The notes beneath the pieces were generated by a model. That model worked only from the letters and a program-made list of their open reading frames with translations, was not told the origin of the DNA and searched no databases. Source: Streptomyces mangrovi (GTDB lineage: Bacteria; Actinomycetota; Actinomycetes; Streptomycetales; Streptomycetaceae). From it: a stretch of DNA of 64,000 nucleotides. This document shows, one piece after another, positions 53,460 to 64,000 of the stretch; the stretch's first letter is position 1; each line of letters starts with the position of its first letter. Made by a program: the position numbers and the translations under genes. The stretch spans positions 186,001 to 250,000 of the forward strand of contig NZ_FOSG01000004.1 in assembly GCF_900114215.1 (NCBI RefSeq), given 5' to 3'.

Positions 53460-53483
53460 GACGGTCCGGCCGGCCGGACCGTC
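53460..53483. promoter_or_regulatory. 24-bp perfect palindrome upstream of the HEYHH gene
   Basis: The sequence GACGGTCCGGCC followed by its exact reverse complement lies 84 bases before the GTG start at 53376. It could be an operator, or a hairpin of about 10 bp that ends upstream transcription. The rest of the 482-base spacer (53377-53858) holds only one weak small frame. Confidence 0.5.
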
Positions 53484-53523
53484 GGGTGACGACGCCGGTC
53501 GACGCGCGTTGAACCGGGGGCGC

Positions 53524-53685
53524 TCAGGCGCCCACCGATCCCTCTTCCTCGCAGGTGTTCAGGTGTTCGGGTACGTGCTCGGTGCGGCGCCCGAACAGGA
53601 CACGGGGCCGCCGCGGCCGCCGGGGAGCCGGTGACCACGCAGGAGCGTAACCACGATCATGTGCTCTGACCAGACGTTCGATCAC
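53524..53685 (-). CDS. Possible 53-residue small ORF
   Basis: A GTG frame encodes a basic Pro/Arg-rich protein with an acidic, single-Cys end (RRTEHVPEHLNTCEEEGSVG). The tail is the only part with non-random look. Ribosome site is poor and codon bias weak. It precedes the cluster on the same strand. It is listed as a possibility, not a firm gene. Confidence 0.2.
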   Translation of the reverse strand: MIERLVRAHDRGYAPAWSPAPRRPRRPRVLFGRRTEHVPEHLNTCEEEGSVGA

Positions 53686-53858
53686 GCGAGTGCGGGCGAT
53701 CTCCCGGGGGCGGGACGACCATGGCGGGCAACCGTGACATCGGGTCGGAAACCCTGCCGGGCAAGGTGGAACGGGGCACCGAGGTACCGGATGAACCGGC
53801 CGCCGGGCGGGAAGCAACACCCGGTGAGCCGCCGAAGGGGCGGGGGAGTGGAGAAGGC

Positions 53859-54764
53859 ATGGAGGATCCGTCGCACACCGCACGCGCGCTGTGGGCCCTG
53901 CTCGAACCGCTCCACGCGGTGACCTACTTCGCGCCGGAGGCCCGACAGGCCTTCGAGGACGCGGGGCTGCACGGCTTCTGGCGCGGTTACTTCGCCGGAC
54001 GCGCCGCGCCGCTGGGGGAGACCGGGCCGGAACCGGTCACGGCCGCGTTCTTCGGCTTCGCCCCGGCCATGGTCGCACGGGCTCTGCCCGGCCTCTGGGC
54101 GGTGGTGACGCCCGGACGGGCCCTTGAGGCCCGGCGGACCGGTGCCGGTGCGGCGCTGCGGCGCCTGCTGTCCGGTTACGGCCGTGAGGTGGAGGAGGCG
54201 GCCGGTCTCCTGCTGCCCGTGGTCCGGGATCTGGACTGCGCCGGGCGGGTGCTGGCCGCGGCCAACCGGGCGCTGCCCGTTCCGCCGGGCCCGGTGGAGC
54301 GCCTGTGGCACGCGGCGACCGTACTGCGCGAGCACCGCGGTGACGGCCACGTCGCGGCCCTGGTCGCCGCGGGGTTCGACGGCTGCGAGATCCTCGTCCT
54401 GCGGGCGGGCGCCGACCTCCCCCGCGCCGAACTCCAGCCCTACCGGGGCTGGAGCGACGACGCGTGGCGGGCCGCCGGGCGCCGGCTGGCCGCCCGCGGT
54501 CTGCTGGATCCCCGGGGCGGGGCGACCGCGGAGGGACTGCGGGCCCACCGCGCCGTGGAGGAGGCGACCGACCGTGCCGCCGCGCGTCCCTGGCAGGGCC
54601 TGGACGCGTCCGCGCGCGACCGGCTGCGCCGGCTGCTGGTACCCCTGGCCCGCGCGAGCGCCGCGGCGCTGCGGTTCCCCAACCCGATGGGACTTCCGGC
54701 ACCGGCGGGGGAGATGACGGACGTGTCCGGCCCCCAAGTGCCCGGAAGCGGCCGGAGCGCGTAG
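53859..54764 (+). CDS. SCO6745-family protein
   Basis: The 301-residue protein MEDPSHTARALWALLEPLHA has VTYFAPEARQAFEDAGLHGF, WRGYFAGRAAPLG and HVAALVAAGFDGCEILVL, the pattern of a Streptomyces family with two helical repeats and probable winged-helix segments. Function is unknown. The start was set at 53859 after GGAGAAGGC; the preceding 46 in-frame residues are low complexity. Confidence 0.7.
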   Translation: MEDPSHTARALWALLEPLHAVTYFAPEARQAFEDAGLHGFWRGYFAGRAAPLGETGPEPVTAAFFGFAPAMVARALPGLWAVVTPGRALEARRTGAGAALRRLLSGYGREVEEAAGLLLPVVRDLDCAGRVLAAANRALPVPPGPVERLWHAATVLREHRGDGHVAALVAAGFDGCEILVLRAGADLPRAELQPYRGWSDDAWRAAGRRLAARGLLDPRGGATAEGLRAHRAVEEATDRAAARPWQGLDASARDRLRRLLVPLARASAAALRFPNPMGLPAPAGEMTDVSGPQVPGSGRSA

Positions 54765-54770
54765 CGCACA

Positions 54771-54804
54771 CGCGGCCCGGACGCGTACGCGCGCCCGGGC
54801 CGCG
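54771..54804 (+). terminator. Terminator hairpin
   Basis: CGCGGCCCGG (54771-54780) pairs with CCGGGCCGCG (54795-54804), with an inner CGCG/CGCG stem. It starts 6 bases after the SCO6745-family stop. Confidence 0.8.
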
Positions 54805-54938
54805 CAGACGTTCCACGGCCTTCCTCCCGGCCCGTGCGTACGAAGACCGGTGGCGCACGACACCCTTCCGGCGGAGGGCGCCGGGAACGGGCCGGGGAAC
54901 CTGGTCGGGGGGGAGGAGGAGGCCGCCCCCAGATCCAA

Positions 54939-54960
54939 GATCGCTAAATACCCGGCGATC
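54939..54960 (+). promoter_or_regulatory. Inverted repeat in the promoter region of the Family 2B encapsulin gene
   Basis: GATCGC-N10-GCGATC spans an unusually A/T-rich centre (TAAATA) 167 bases before the ATG at 55127. It may be the promoter and operator of the old EshA-like gene. The 362-base spacer shows no other feature apart from the terminator. Confidence 0.45.
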
Positions 54961-55126
54961 AAGAGCATCCGATGGTGTGGGAAGGACCGGACCGCCATGG
55001 TCCCCGCCCCGGCGCCCGCCTAGCGTGCTGCTCGAACCGCCGAGGATCCCGCGTTCCCACGCTCCGGGACCGGGTCCTCGGCGTATGCCGCACCCCGCGC
55101 ACGCCCACCCGAAGGAGACACGGCCG

Positions 55127-56882
<1,756 letters not shown>

Positions 56883-56883
56883 C

Positions 56884-57891
56884 ATGGAGTGTGTGATTTA
56901 CCGGGAAGAGGACGGAACGGCCCGGCAGGTCGGCCGCGAGCGGCCCGGCGAGGCGGGACGGACAGTGCTCAAGCACCTGCGCGATCTGGGCGAGGGGGAG
57001 TTCGGCTGGGTGCGCCTGGACTCTCCCACCGAGCGCGAGGTGGCCGAGCTGACCACCGAGCTGGGACTGCACCCGCTGGCGGTGGAGGACGCGGTCCACG
57101 CGCGCCAGCGCCCCAAGCACGAGCGGTACGGCGACGTGCACGCGGTGGCGCTGAGGACGCTGTGGTACGTCGAAAAGGAGTCGGACGCGGAGACGGGGGA
57201 GGTGGAGACGGGGGAGGTGATGGTCTTCCTCGGCCCCCGCTTCGTGATGACCGTCCGCCATGGACCGGCCGACCCGGCCGCCGAGGCCGCCCGTCGGCTG
57301 GCCTCCGACCCGGCGACGCTGCGCTTCGGCCCCGCCTCGGTCCTGCACGCCGTCCTGGACGTGGTGGTGGACGCCTATGGCGACGCCGCCGGCCGGGTGC
57401 GCACCGACCTCACCCGGCTGGAGCGCTGCGTCTTCTCCCCGTCCCGTGACGACCTCACCGAGGAGATCTACTCGCTCAAACGGGAGGTCCTGGAGTTCCG
57501 CGACGCGATCCGGCCCCTGGTCCCGGTGGCGCGGGAGTTCGCCGCCGAGACGCGGTCGCGGTGGCCGCAGGGGGCGCTGCCGTACTTCCGGGACGTGGCC
57601 GACCATCTGCACCGCACCGACACCGAGGTCCGGTCCCTGGACGAACTGCTCAACTCCGCGCTCGACGCCCACCTGGCCAGGGTGGGCACCTGGCAGAACG
57701 ACGACATGCGCCGCATCTCGGCATGGGCGGCGATCCTCGCGATACCCACCATGGTCGCCGGCCTGTACGGCATGAACTTCGAGCACATGCCGGAACTGGA
57801 ATGGGGCTTCGGCTATCCGCTGGCCGTGGCCGTGATGGCCGCCGCAGCCGGCTTCCTGTACCGGGCCTTCCGGCGCAACGGATGGCTGTGA
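56884..57891 (+). CDS. CorA-family Mg2+/Co2+ transporter
   Basis: The protein has 335 residues starting MECVIYREEDG, one base after the chimera's stop. The cytoplasmic domain includes TEREVAELTTELGLHPLAVE and DAVHARQRPKHERYGDVHAV. The pore end has TMVAGLYGMNFEHMPE (GMN selectivity signature) between two C-terminal helices. It likely mediates Mg2+ uptake. A gene for methyl transfer would be expected here in an intact 2-MIB operon, so corA may have been brought next to it by the deletion. Confidence 0.92.
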   Translation: MECVIYREEDGTARQVGRERPGEAGRTVLKHLRDLGEGEFGWVRLDSPTEREVAELTTELGLHPLAVEDAVHARQRPKHERYGDVHAVALRTLWYVEKESDAETGEVETGEVMVFLGPRFVMTVRHGPADPAAEAARRLASDPATLRFGPASVLHAVLDVVVDAYGDAAGRVRTDLTRLERCVFSPSRDDLTEEIYSLKREVLEFRDAIRPLVPVAREFAAETRSRWPQGALPYFRDVADHLHRTDTEVRSLDELLNSALDAHLARVGTWQNDDMRRISAWAAILAIPTMVAGLYGMNFEHMPELEWGFGYPLAVAVMAAAAGFLYRAFRRNGWL

Positions 57892-57915
57892 CGGCCTGCG
57901 GGGGCCACCCGAACG

Positions 57916-57940
57916 CCCCAAAAGGTGCCTTAAGGGGTTT
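57916..57940 (+). terminator. Probable terminator after corA
   Basis: CCCCAAAAGG pairs imperfectly with CCTTAAGGGG (57916-57937), followed by TTT. It begins 25 bases after the corA stop. Confidence 0.5.
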
Positions 57941-58001
57941 CCGTCCGATCAGGGAGGCAACGCGGAACAGAGTCGAATCCTTCCCCGAACAAGGAGTCCC
58001 C

Positions 58002-58205
58002 GTGGCTGTCGCCGCCTTTGTGATACCCCCTCTGCTGCTGTGCGTGATGCTCGCCCTCGGGCGGTACGAGGAGCGCATGCTGGGCGAGGCCGGCCCGGAG
58101 CCCGCCGAGGCCCCGAGTGAACGCCACCTGCGGGCCGTGCCGGACCTCCCGGCGGGCGAGTCGTCGCGGTCCGCCGCCCCGCGCGAGGACAAGCGCGCCG
58201 CGTGA
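58002..58205 (+). CDS. 67-residue membrane protein
   Basis: GTG at 58002 follows AAGGAG at good distance. The protein begins VAVAAFVIPPLLLCVMLALG (one TM helix) and continues with a charged tail (RYEERMLGEAG...DKRAA). No family recognised; such single-helix proteins often regulate neighbouring transporters, but nothing here shows it. Confidence 0.6.
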   Translation: MAVAAFVIPPLLLCVMLALGRYEERMLGEAGPEPAEAPSERHLRAVPDLPAGESSRSAAPREDKRAA

Positions 58206-58295
58206 GACGTGGCCACCGCGGGACCGGGAAACCCGCCGGGCCCCGCCCCCGTACCGGCACGAGCCGGCCGGCCGAACCGCCGGGTGATCCGTGCC

Positions 58296-58336
58296 GGGAC
58301 AAGGCCGCCGCTTCCGCGAAGCGGCGGCCTTGTCCC
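58296..58336 (+). terminator. Very strong terminator hairpin
   Basis: Bases 58296-58314 and 58318-58336 form a perfect 19-bp stem with a 3-nt loop (CGC), 90 bases after the small membrane-protein stop. Nothing else is seen in the 352-base spacer apart from sequence leading to the DUF3662 gene. Confidence 0.88.
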
Positions 58337-58557
58337 GTTCCGCGGCCCGCCTTCCCGTTTCCGGTCCCCGTTTCCGGCCCCGTCGTGCGATCGCCGCGGA
58401 CCGGGGAGAGGTGTCGTTCTCCGCGTGGGCGGGCGGCCGTCCCCGCCGGTTTGCGAACGCGTCGTCGGCGGTCGGCGCCTGCCAGGAGATCCAGGACGGG
58501 AGGGATCCGGGCATTCCCGGGCGTATGCGGCGACCCGCCCCGGGCACGCGGTCTGTC

Positions 58558-58980
58558 ATGGGAACGCTGAACCGATGGGAACGCAAGGTCGAGAGCTGGG
58601 AGCACTCACTGCTGGCCAAGGTGCTCCGCAGGGAACCGGTCGAACTCCTCGACGCCCTGCGGCGCGAGTGCGACGACCACGCCGTGGTGTGCAGCCACAG
58701 CCGTGTGGTGGTTCCCAACGCCTACGAGGTCGAGCTCTCCGCCGCGGTGCACGGGAAACTGGCGCGGCGCGGCGGTCGGATAGGCCAGCTCCTGGCGGAC
58801 AGCCTGGCGCGCCACGGGGAGCGGAAGGGATACGAGTGGGCCGGCCCGCTCACCGTCCGCGTCACCGTCTGCGACGACCTGCCCAACGGCCGCTACCGCG
58901 TGACCGGCAGCCCCACGCCCAACGTCCGCGCCGACGCGTTCGCCGGACACGGAGACCCGGTCTCCGACCCGGTGCGCTGA
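58558..58980 (+). CDS. DUF3662 (FhaA N-terminal-like) protein
   Basis: The 140-residue protein starts MGTLNRWERKVESWEHSLLA and has VELLDALRRECDDHAVVCSH and RVVVPNAYEVELS, the FhaA N-terminal domain. The FHA domain that normally follows is absent, so this is a stand-alone copy, distinct from the cell-wall kinase cluster fhaA. Confidence 0.8.
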   Translation: MGTLNRWERKVESWEHSLLAKVLRREPVELLDALRRECDDHAVVCSHSRVVVPNAYEVELSAAVHGKLARRGGRIGQLLADSLARHGERKGYEWAGPLTVRVTVCDDLPNGRYRVTGSPTPNVRADAFAGHGDPVSDPVR

Positions 58981-59035
58981 CCGCGGACCCGGCGCCCCCG
59001 CATGCCCGCAGGGGTGTGCCGCACCACCCGGAACC

Positions 59036-59794
59036 TCATGGCACACCGGGTGTGACCAGCAGGAAAGGGATACGGCGAGCCCCCCAGTAGAGCAACGCCT
59101 CCCAGCCGCACCCGGTCAGACGCTCCGCACACACTCTCAGCTCCCGTTCGGCCCGCTCGCGTCCGGCGGAGGCGGTGGGGCCCCGCCATTCCACGCGTAC
59201 CGCGCCCGGTTCGCCGGAGTCGAGGACGCGGTACCCCGCCCGGGTCCGGCGTCCGCCCGCGTCCACCGCCGACGGCGGTACGCCCGCGGCCTCCAGGGCC
59301 AGGGACACCGCCCAGACCATCCGCGCCCGCTCCCAGGGCGCCGGGGCGCCCGGGCCGGTACCGGCGGAGCCGTCCGTGACACGGCGTATCTCCAGCAACC
59401 CGGCCCAGGCACGGGCCACGGCGGCGGCGCGCAGCCCGGGGGCCTCCTCCCGCGGCGGTCCGTCACCGGTCGCCGCGGCGAACGCGCCGGAACCCGCGGC
59501 CCCGGCCTGCCCGGCGGGAGTGGCCGGAGCGGGCCGAGTGGCCGCCGCAGGCGTGGCTGCCGGGGACTCGGGCGAGACCGGAACCGATTCCTCGCGCAAC
59601 TCCTCGCGCACCGCCAGCCCCGCCTCGGTCAGGTAGTACCTGCCCGCCGGCCCGTACGCCACGGCCAGGCCCCTGTCCCGCAGCGCGGCGCCCGTGGCCG
59701 GGCTCCCCGCCAGCTCTCCCGTCGCGGGATCGGACGCCACAACCGCCCGCCGCTGCGCGGGGGTGAGGGACTTCGCCGTCGGCCGCTGCGACAC
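59036..59794 (-). CDS. Hypothetical protein, winged-helix-like N-terminus
   Basis: The GTG at 59794 (VSQRPTAKSLTPAQRRAV), after GGGAGG, gives 252 residues. Residues about 5-70 resemble a winged helix (ATGAALRDRGLAVAYGPAGR, YYLTEAGLAVREELRE). An Ala/Pro linker leads to a mixed C-terminal domain (WERARMVWAVSLALEAAG). No family is recognised. The tail lies close to the DUF3662 gene stop, converging. Confidence 0.55.
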   Translation of the reverse strand: MSQRPTAKSLTPAQRRAVVASDPATGELAGSPATGAALRDRGLAVAYGPAGRYYLTEAGLAVREELREESVPVSPESPAATPAAATRPAPATPAGQAGAAGSGAFAAATGDGPPREEAPGLRAAAVARAWAGLLEIRRVTDGSAGTGPGAPAPWERARMVWAVSLALEAAGVPPSAVDAGGRRTRAGYRVLDSGEPGAVRVEWRGPTASAGRERAERELRVCAERLTGCGWEALLYWGARRIPFLLVTPGVP

Positions 59795-60115
59795 CGCACA
59801 ACCTCCCTGCGGGCCCCCGCCCGGCGCGGGTGAGCCCATAGGGACCAGTATCCGTGGCCGGACCCCCAAGGCGTCGGCAACGGTTGTGCGGGTGCTCCTC
59901 CCGGTGCCGGGCACGCTGCCGTTCGTAGCCGTGCCGGGAGGGGAGCTTCGCCCGGATGCTCGCGCAGGTGCCTGGGCCGGAAGCGCTCGCGGTCCGCCTC
60001 ACCGGAGAACTCGCGCGGATACCGGCGGACGCCCCGCAGCAGCCGGGCCGCCCCGCCGACCGGAGATCCCCCCGCACCCGGCGCCCCTCCCCGCCCGGAC
60101 GTGACGGGACCGGTA

Positions 60116-60153
60116 CGCGGCGGAGGCCGGCTCGTGCGCCGGCCTCCGCCGCG
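60116..60153. terminator. Second hairpin beyond the spore-pigment operon
   Basis: A perfect 16-bp stem (60116-60131 with 60138-60153) and a 6-nt loop. It may back up the first terminator. No gene is seen on either strand in 59795-60349. Confidence 0.6.
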
Positions 60154-60266
60154 TCCGCCACCGCCCCCGGCCGGCCCGCAACGGGCGGCGGCACCGGGCC
60201 GTCACGCCCCGGCGGCGCGGGCCGGCCCGTCTCCGGGGACGGCGCATCCGAAGGAGTGCGGAGACA

Positions 60267-60319
60267 GGACGACCGGGCGGACGAGAGCGGTTCCACCGGT
60301 CTCGTCCGCCCGGTCGTCC
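60267..60319 (-). terminator. Terminator of the spore-pigment operon
   Basis: Bases 60267-60286 pair perfectly over 20 bp with 60300-60319, with a small inner stem in the loop. It is 30 bases past the last operon stop on the minus strand. Confidence 0.88.
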
Positions 60320-60349
60320 CGGCCCCTGCGGTGGACGGAGCAGGGCCCT

Positions 60350-60694
60350 TCAGTGCGGCGGCACGGTCGCGCCGTCGCGCTCCCAGCGGTAGAAGCACCG
60401 TGCCATGGCGTCCTTCGGGCCGCGCCAGGTCTGAGGGTCGTAGGGCCGGACGTACGCCGTCAGCCGCTCGCTGACGGCGCGGAACTCCGGGTGGTCCACG
60501 GCCCTGGTGATGGCCGGCCCGGGATCCCGCTCGCTCTCGATGAGGTGCATGTACACGTCGCCGAACTGGAAGAGGCTGCGCCGGGCGACACCCACCAGGT
60601 GGGGCAGCTCGCCGCGGTCGGACTCGGCGAACACCTTCGCGATGTCCGGCGCCGCCCCCGGTTCCATCCGGGCGACGATCAGGGTGTGGTGCAC
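60350..60694 (-). CDS. whiE ORFVII: TcmI-family polyketide cyclase (spore pigment)
   Basis: The 114-residue protein starts VHHTLIVARMEPGAAPDIAK, with VFAESDRGELPHLVGVARRS and DVYMHLIESE, which are the TcmI fold features. TcmI-type enzymes close a late ring of aromatic polyketides. The GTG is 14 bases after the aromatase stop, with GAGGGGATC as ribosome site. Confidence 0.88.
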   Translation of the reverse strand: MHHTLIVARMEPGAAPDIAKVFAESDRGELPHLVGVARRSLFQFGDVYMHLIESERDPGPAITRAVDHPEFRAVSERLTAYVRPYDPQTWRGPKDAMARCFYRWERDGATVPPH

Positions 60695-60708
60695 GGAAGG
60701 ATCCCCTC

Positions 60709-61455
<747 letters not shown>

Positions 61456-61459
<4 letters not shown>

Positions 61460-62724
61460 GCGGATGCACTCCTTCGGTCGGTGGGGGATTCGGCGCCGCG
61501 CCGCAGCACGAGCGCCGCGTTCGAGCCCATCAGTCCCCGGCTGAGGACCAGGGCGGTGCGCAGCTTTGCGGAGCGCGCCCGGCCGGTCACCAGATCCAGG
61601 TCATGGCAGACGTCGAAGACGTTGGGGGTGGGGGGCACCAGGCCGTGCTCCATGGCGAGCACGGCCGCCGCGGCGTCCAGTACGGGCGCCCCGCAGTAGG
61701 CGCGGCCGGTACCCGTCTTCGGAGCGGTGACGGGCACGCGGCGGCCGTGCGGGCCCAGGGCGTCGGTGATCGCCAGGGCCTCGGCCCGGTCGGCCTCGGC
61801 CGTGCCGAGGGCGTCGGCGAACACGACGTCGACCTCCTCCGGCGCGCAGCCCGCCTCCGCCAGCGCGGTGCCGATCGCCCGGGCCAGACCCTGGCGGGAG
61901 CACTCCCAGCGGGACGCCCCGGTGAAGGTGGCGGCGTGGCCGGCCACCACCGCCCGGGGCTCGGCGCCGCGGTCGACGGCCGCGCCCTCCTCCTCCAGCA
62001 CGAGCATCGCCCCGCCCTCGGCGGGGACGAAGCCGCGGGCGGCCGGGGTGAAGGGGCGGTAGGCGCGCTCGGGGTCGTCCCCGGTGCTGAGTTCGGGGTA
62101 GCCCAGCTGGCAGACCATCGAGTACGGGGCCAGCGGCGCCTCGGCCGCACCGGCGACGACGGTGTCGGTGCCGCGCACCACGGCGCGGGCGGCGTGCGCC
62201 AGGGCGTCCAGACCGCCCGACTCGTCGGCGGCCACCACACCGCAGGGCCCCTTGAAACCGCCGCGGATGGAGATCTGGCCGGTGCTGGCCGCGTAGAACC
62301 AGGCGATGGACTGGTACGGGCCGACGTGGCGCGAGCCCTGCCCCCACAGCTTCTGCAGTTCGCGCTGCCCGAACTCGCCACCGCCGGACCCCGCGGCGGT
62401 GACCACGCCCACCGAGTACGGGGAGCCGATGTCGGCGCGGCCGAGCCGGGCGTCCTCCAGGGCGAGCGAGGTGGCTGCCATCGCGAAGTGGGTGAACCGG
62501 TCGGTCTGGACGAGGTGGCTGCCCTCGATCACGGCGGCCGGGTCGAAACCGCGGACCTCGCCCGCGACCTTCAGCGGCAGATGGCCGCAGCCCTCCCGGG
62601 AGACGTGGTCCAGGAGGCTGTGGCCCTCCGCGGCCGACTTCCAGAAGGCGTCCGCGCCGACTCCGCCCGGTGAGACGACTCCGATGCCGGTGACGACCGC
62701 GCGCCGCGCGCCTGGCGGGTTCAT
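61456..62724 (-). CDS. whiE ORFIV: Ketosynthase beta/chain length factor (spore pigment)
   Basis: The protein has 422 residues. It has the KS fold but no nucleophile: the segment aligned with KS-alpha GCTSGLDAL is [13 protein letters not shown], with Glu168 at the Cys position (Gln in many other chain length factors). It pairs with KS-alpha and sets chain length. ATGA overlaps link it to both neighbours. Confidence 0.93.
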
Positions 62725-63989
62725 GGTGTCCTCCAGCCCGGCCCGCTCAGCACCACCGCGGACTGGAAGCCGCCGAAGCCGCTGCCCACCGACAGCACGT
62801 TCCGCAGTCTCCGCTCACGCGCCGCGCGCGGCACGTAGTCCAGGTCGCACTCGGGGTCCGGGGTCTCGTAGTTCGCGGTGGGCGGCACCACCTGGCGGTC
62901 CAGGGCCAGGACGCAGGCGGCGACCTCGATGGAGCCGATGGCGCCGAGGGAGTGGCCCACCATGGATTTGATCGAGCTCATGGGCGTGCCGTAGGCGTGG
63001 GCGCCCAGGGACCGCTTGACCGCCGCGGTCTCGTGGCGGTCGTTCTGCCGGGTGCCCGAGCCGTGCGCGTTGACGTAGTCGATGTCCGAGCCGTCCAGGC
63101 GGGCGTGGTCCAGGGCGGTGTCGATCGCCCGCGCCATCTCCAGGCCCTCACCGGTCAGTCCGGTCATGTGGTAGGCGTTGCCGTAGGTGGCGTAGCCGGT
63201 GATCTCGCAGTACACGCGCGCGCCGCGGGCCCGGGCGTGCTCCAGCTCCTCCAGTACCAGCACCGCGCCGCCCTCTCCCATCACGAAGCCGTCGCGGTCG
63301 GCGTCGAACGGCCGGGACGCGTGCGCGGGGTCGTCGTTGTTGGGGGAGGTGGCCTTGATGGCGTCGAAACAGGCCATGCTGATCGGTGAGATCGGGGAGT
63401 CCGCCGCGCCGGCGAGGCAGACGTCGATGCGGCCCTCCTCGATGGCGTGGAAGGCGTAACCGAGGGCGTCCAGCCCGGAGGTGCAGCCGGTGGACACGGT
63501 CTGCACCGGGCCGCGGGCGCCGAACTCCTCCGCGACCGCCGAGGCGAGCGTGCTGGGGGAGAACGCCCGGTGCAGGTGCGCACCGGCCTGCCGGTGGTCG
63601 ACGTCCCAGCGGGAGCCGCGCTCGCTGACCAGGACGTAGTCGTGCTCCAGCCGGGTGGTGCCGCCGACCGCGGTGCCCAGGCTGACACCCAGGCGCCAGG
63701 GGTCCTCGTGCTCCGTCCGCAGACCGGCGTCGCCGACCGCCTCCGCCGCGGCGACCAGCGCGAACTGCACGTAGCGGTCGCAGCGTTCGGTCTGCTGCAC
63801 TGTCAGGCCGTGCGCCAGTGGCTCGAAATCGCACTCCGCGGCGATCCGTGAGCGCAGGCCCGCCGGGTCGAAGAGGGTGATGCCCCGGGTCGCGGTGCGG
63901 CCGTTCGCCAGCAGGTCCCAGAAGGCCTCGGCGCCGATACCGCCCGGTGCCACCACGCCCAGACCGGTGACGGCCACGCGTCGTGTCAC
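62721..63989 (-). CDS. whiE ORFIII: Ketosynthase alpha (spore pigment)
   Basis: The protein has 422 residues from GTG at 63989. Active-site Cys169 lies in [19 protein letters not shown], and [12 protein letters not shown] and the later VGHSLGAIG contain the His residues for decarboxylation. The order KS-alpha, KS-beta, ACP, aromatase, TcmI-type cyclase is that of whiE. The start overlaps a TGA in another frame (63986-63988), probably the stop of whiE ORFII, whose gene lies outside the window. Confidence 0.94.
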   Translation of the reverse strand: MTRRVAVTGLGVVAPGGIGAEAFWDLLANGRTATRGITLFDPAGLRSRIAAECDFEPLAHGLTVQQTERCDRYVQFALVAAAEAVGDAGLRTEHEDPWRLGVSLGTAVGGTTRLEHDYVLVSERGSRWDVDHRQAGAHLHRAFSPSTLASAVAEEFGARGPVQTVSTGCTSGLDALGYAFHAIEEGRIDVCLAGAADSPISPISMACFDAIKATSPNNDDPAHASRPFDADRDGFVMGEGGAVLVLEELEHARARGARVYCEITGYATYGNAYHMTGLTGEGLEMARAIDTALDHARLDGSDIDYVNAHGSGTRQNDRHETAAVKRSLGAHAYGTPMSSIKSMVGHSLGAIGSIEVAACVLALDRQVVPPTANYETPDPECDLDYVPRAARERRLRNVLSVGSGFGGFQSAVVLSGPGWRTP

Positions 63990-64000
63990 GAGGACGCTCC
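63986..64000 (-). CDS. Possible last codons of whiE ORFII (cut by the window edge)
   Basis: Four codons plus TGA (GASS*) overlap the KS-alpha GTG as GTGA, the coupling seen throughout this operon. Too short to identify by itself. Confidence 0.3.

Noticed and set aside
59694..60104. Plus-strand frame ending just before the hairpin at 60116
   Set aside because: The product is low-complexity Pro/Arg and lies opposite the hypothetical gene at 59036-59794; the hairpin is better explained as a second terminator for the spore-pigment operon.

Overview
The window is about 72% GC, with strong G/C at third codon positions, frequent GTG starts and many 4-bp stop/start overlaps. Together with a spore-pigment (whiE-type) polyketide locus, a group 1h [NiFe]-hydrogenase and several small Streptomyces-type proteins, this indicates a Streptomyces or close relative, probably from a variable part of a linear chromosome.

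Layout. 1-12 kb holds assorted genes: the end of a GH3/CBM2 glycosidase, DUF2267, a cupin/zinc-ribbon protein, a pseudouridine synthase, a HAD phosphatase, a polyprenyl diphosphate synthase, an acetoacetate-decarboxylase-like protein, a small secreted protein, a P1-family peptidase, two SpoIIE-type phosphatases and a frameshifted acetyltransferase. 12-26 kb is a complete uptake-hydrogenase locus: on the minus strand the small and large subunits, a NifU-like protein, several cluster-specific proteins of unknown function and the maturation protease; divergently, hypA-B-F-C-D-E. 26-37 kb holds a ribosome-hibernation-type factor, a DeoR regulator divergent from an MFS exporter, and stress and housekeeping genes. 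It also contains the remains of a lasso-peptide locus: a precursor leader fused by deletion to a broken ABC transporter.

37.5-53.4 kb is the most notable region. It looks like a natural-product cluster containing a HK97-fold shell protein resembling Family 3 ('natural-product') encapsulins. Around it lie a sulfotransferase-like protein, two aldo/keto reductases, a stand-alone adenylation-carrier-reductase protein, an FAD amine oxidase-like protein, an MFS exporter, an acyl-CoA/AMP ligase, a RimK-like ATP-grasp ligase, a FemAB/GNAT-type acyltransferase, a helical (possibly di-iron) oxygenase-like protein and an HEYHH-motif protein. The inferred theme is peptide or amide assembly without condensation domains, reductive release as an aldehyde, and possible enclosure of a reactive step in a protein shell. 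A strong terminator marks the end next to the shell gene, and a 174-bp MITE sits inside the cluster.

53.8-60 kb includes a second encapsulin, of Family 2B (EshA-like, with a cyclic-nucleotide-binding domain). It is broken by a one-base frameshift and fused by deletion to the C-terminal part of a 2-methylisoborneol synthase, so the odour-terpene operon appears dead. A CorA transporter and small proteins follow. 60.3-64 kb is the type II PKS spore-pigment operon (KS-alpha, KS-beta, ACP, aromatase/cyclase, TcmI-type cyclase), which runs off the right edge and ends in a strong terminator.

The window therefore shows one apparently intact encapsulin-associated pathway and two specialised-metabolite loci reduced to fusion scars.
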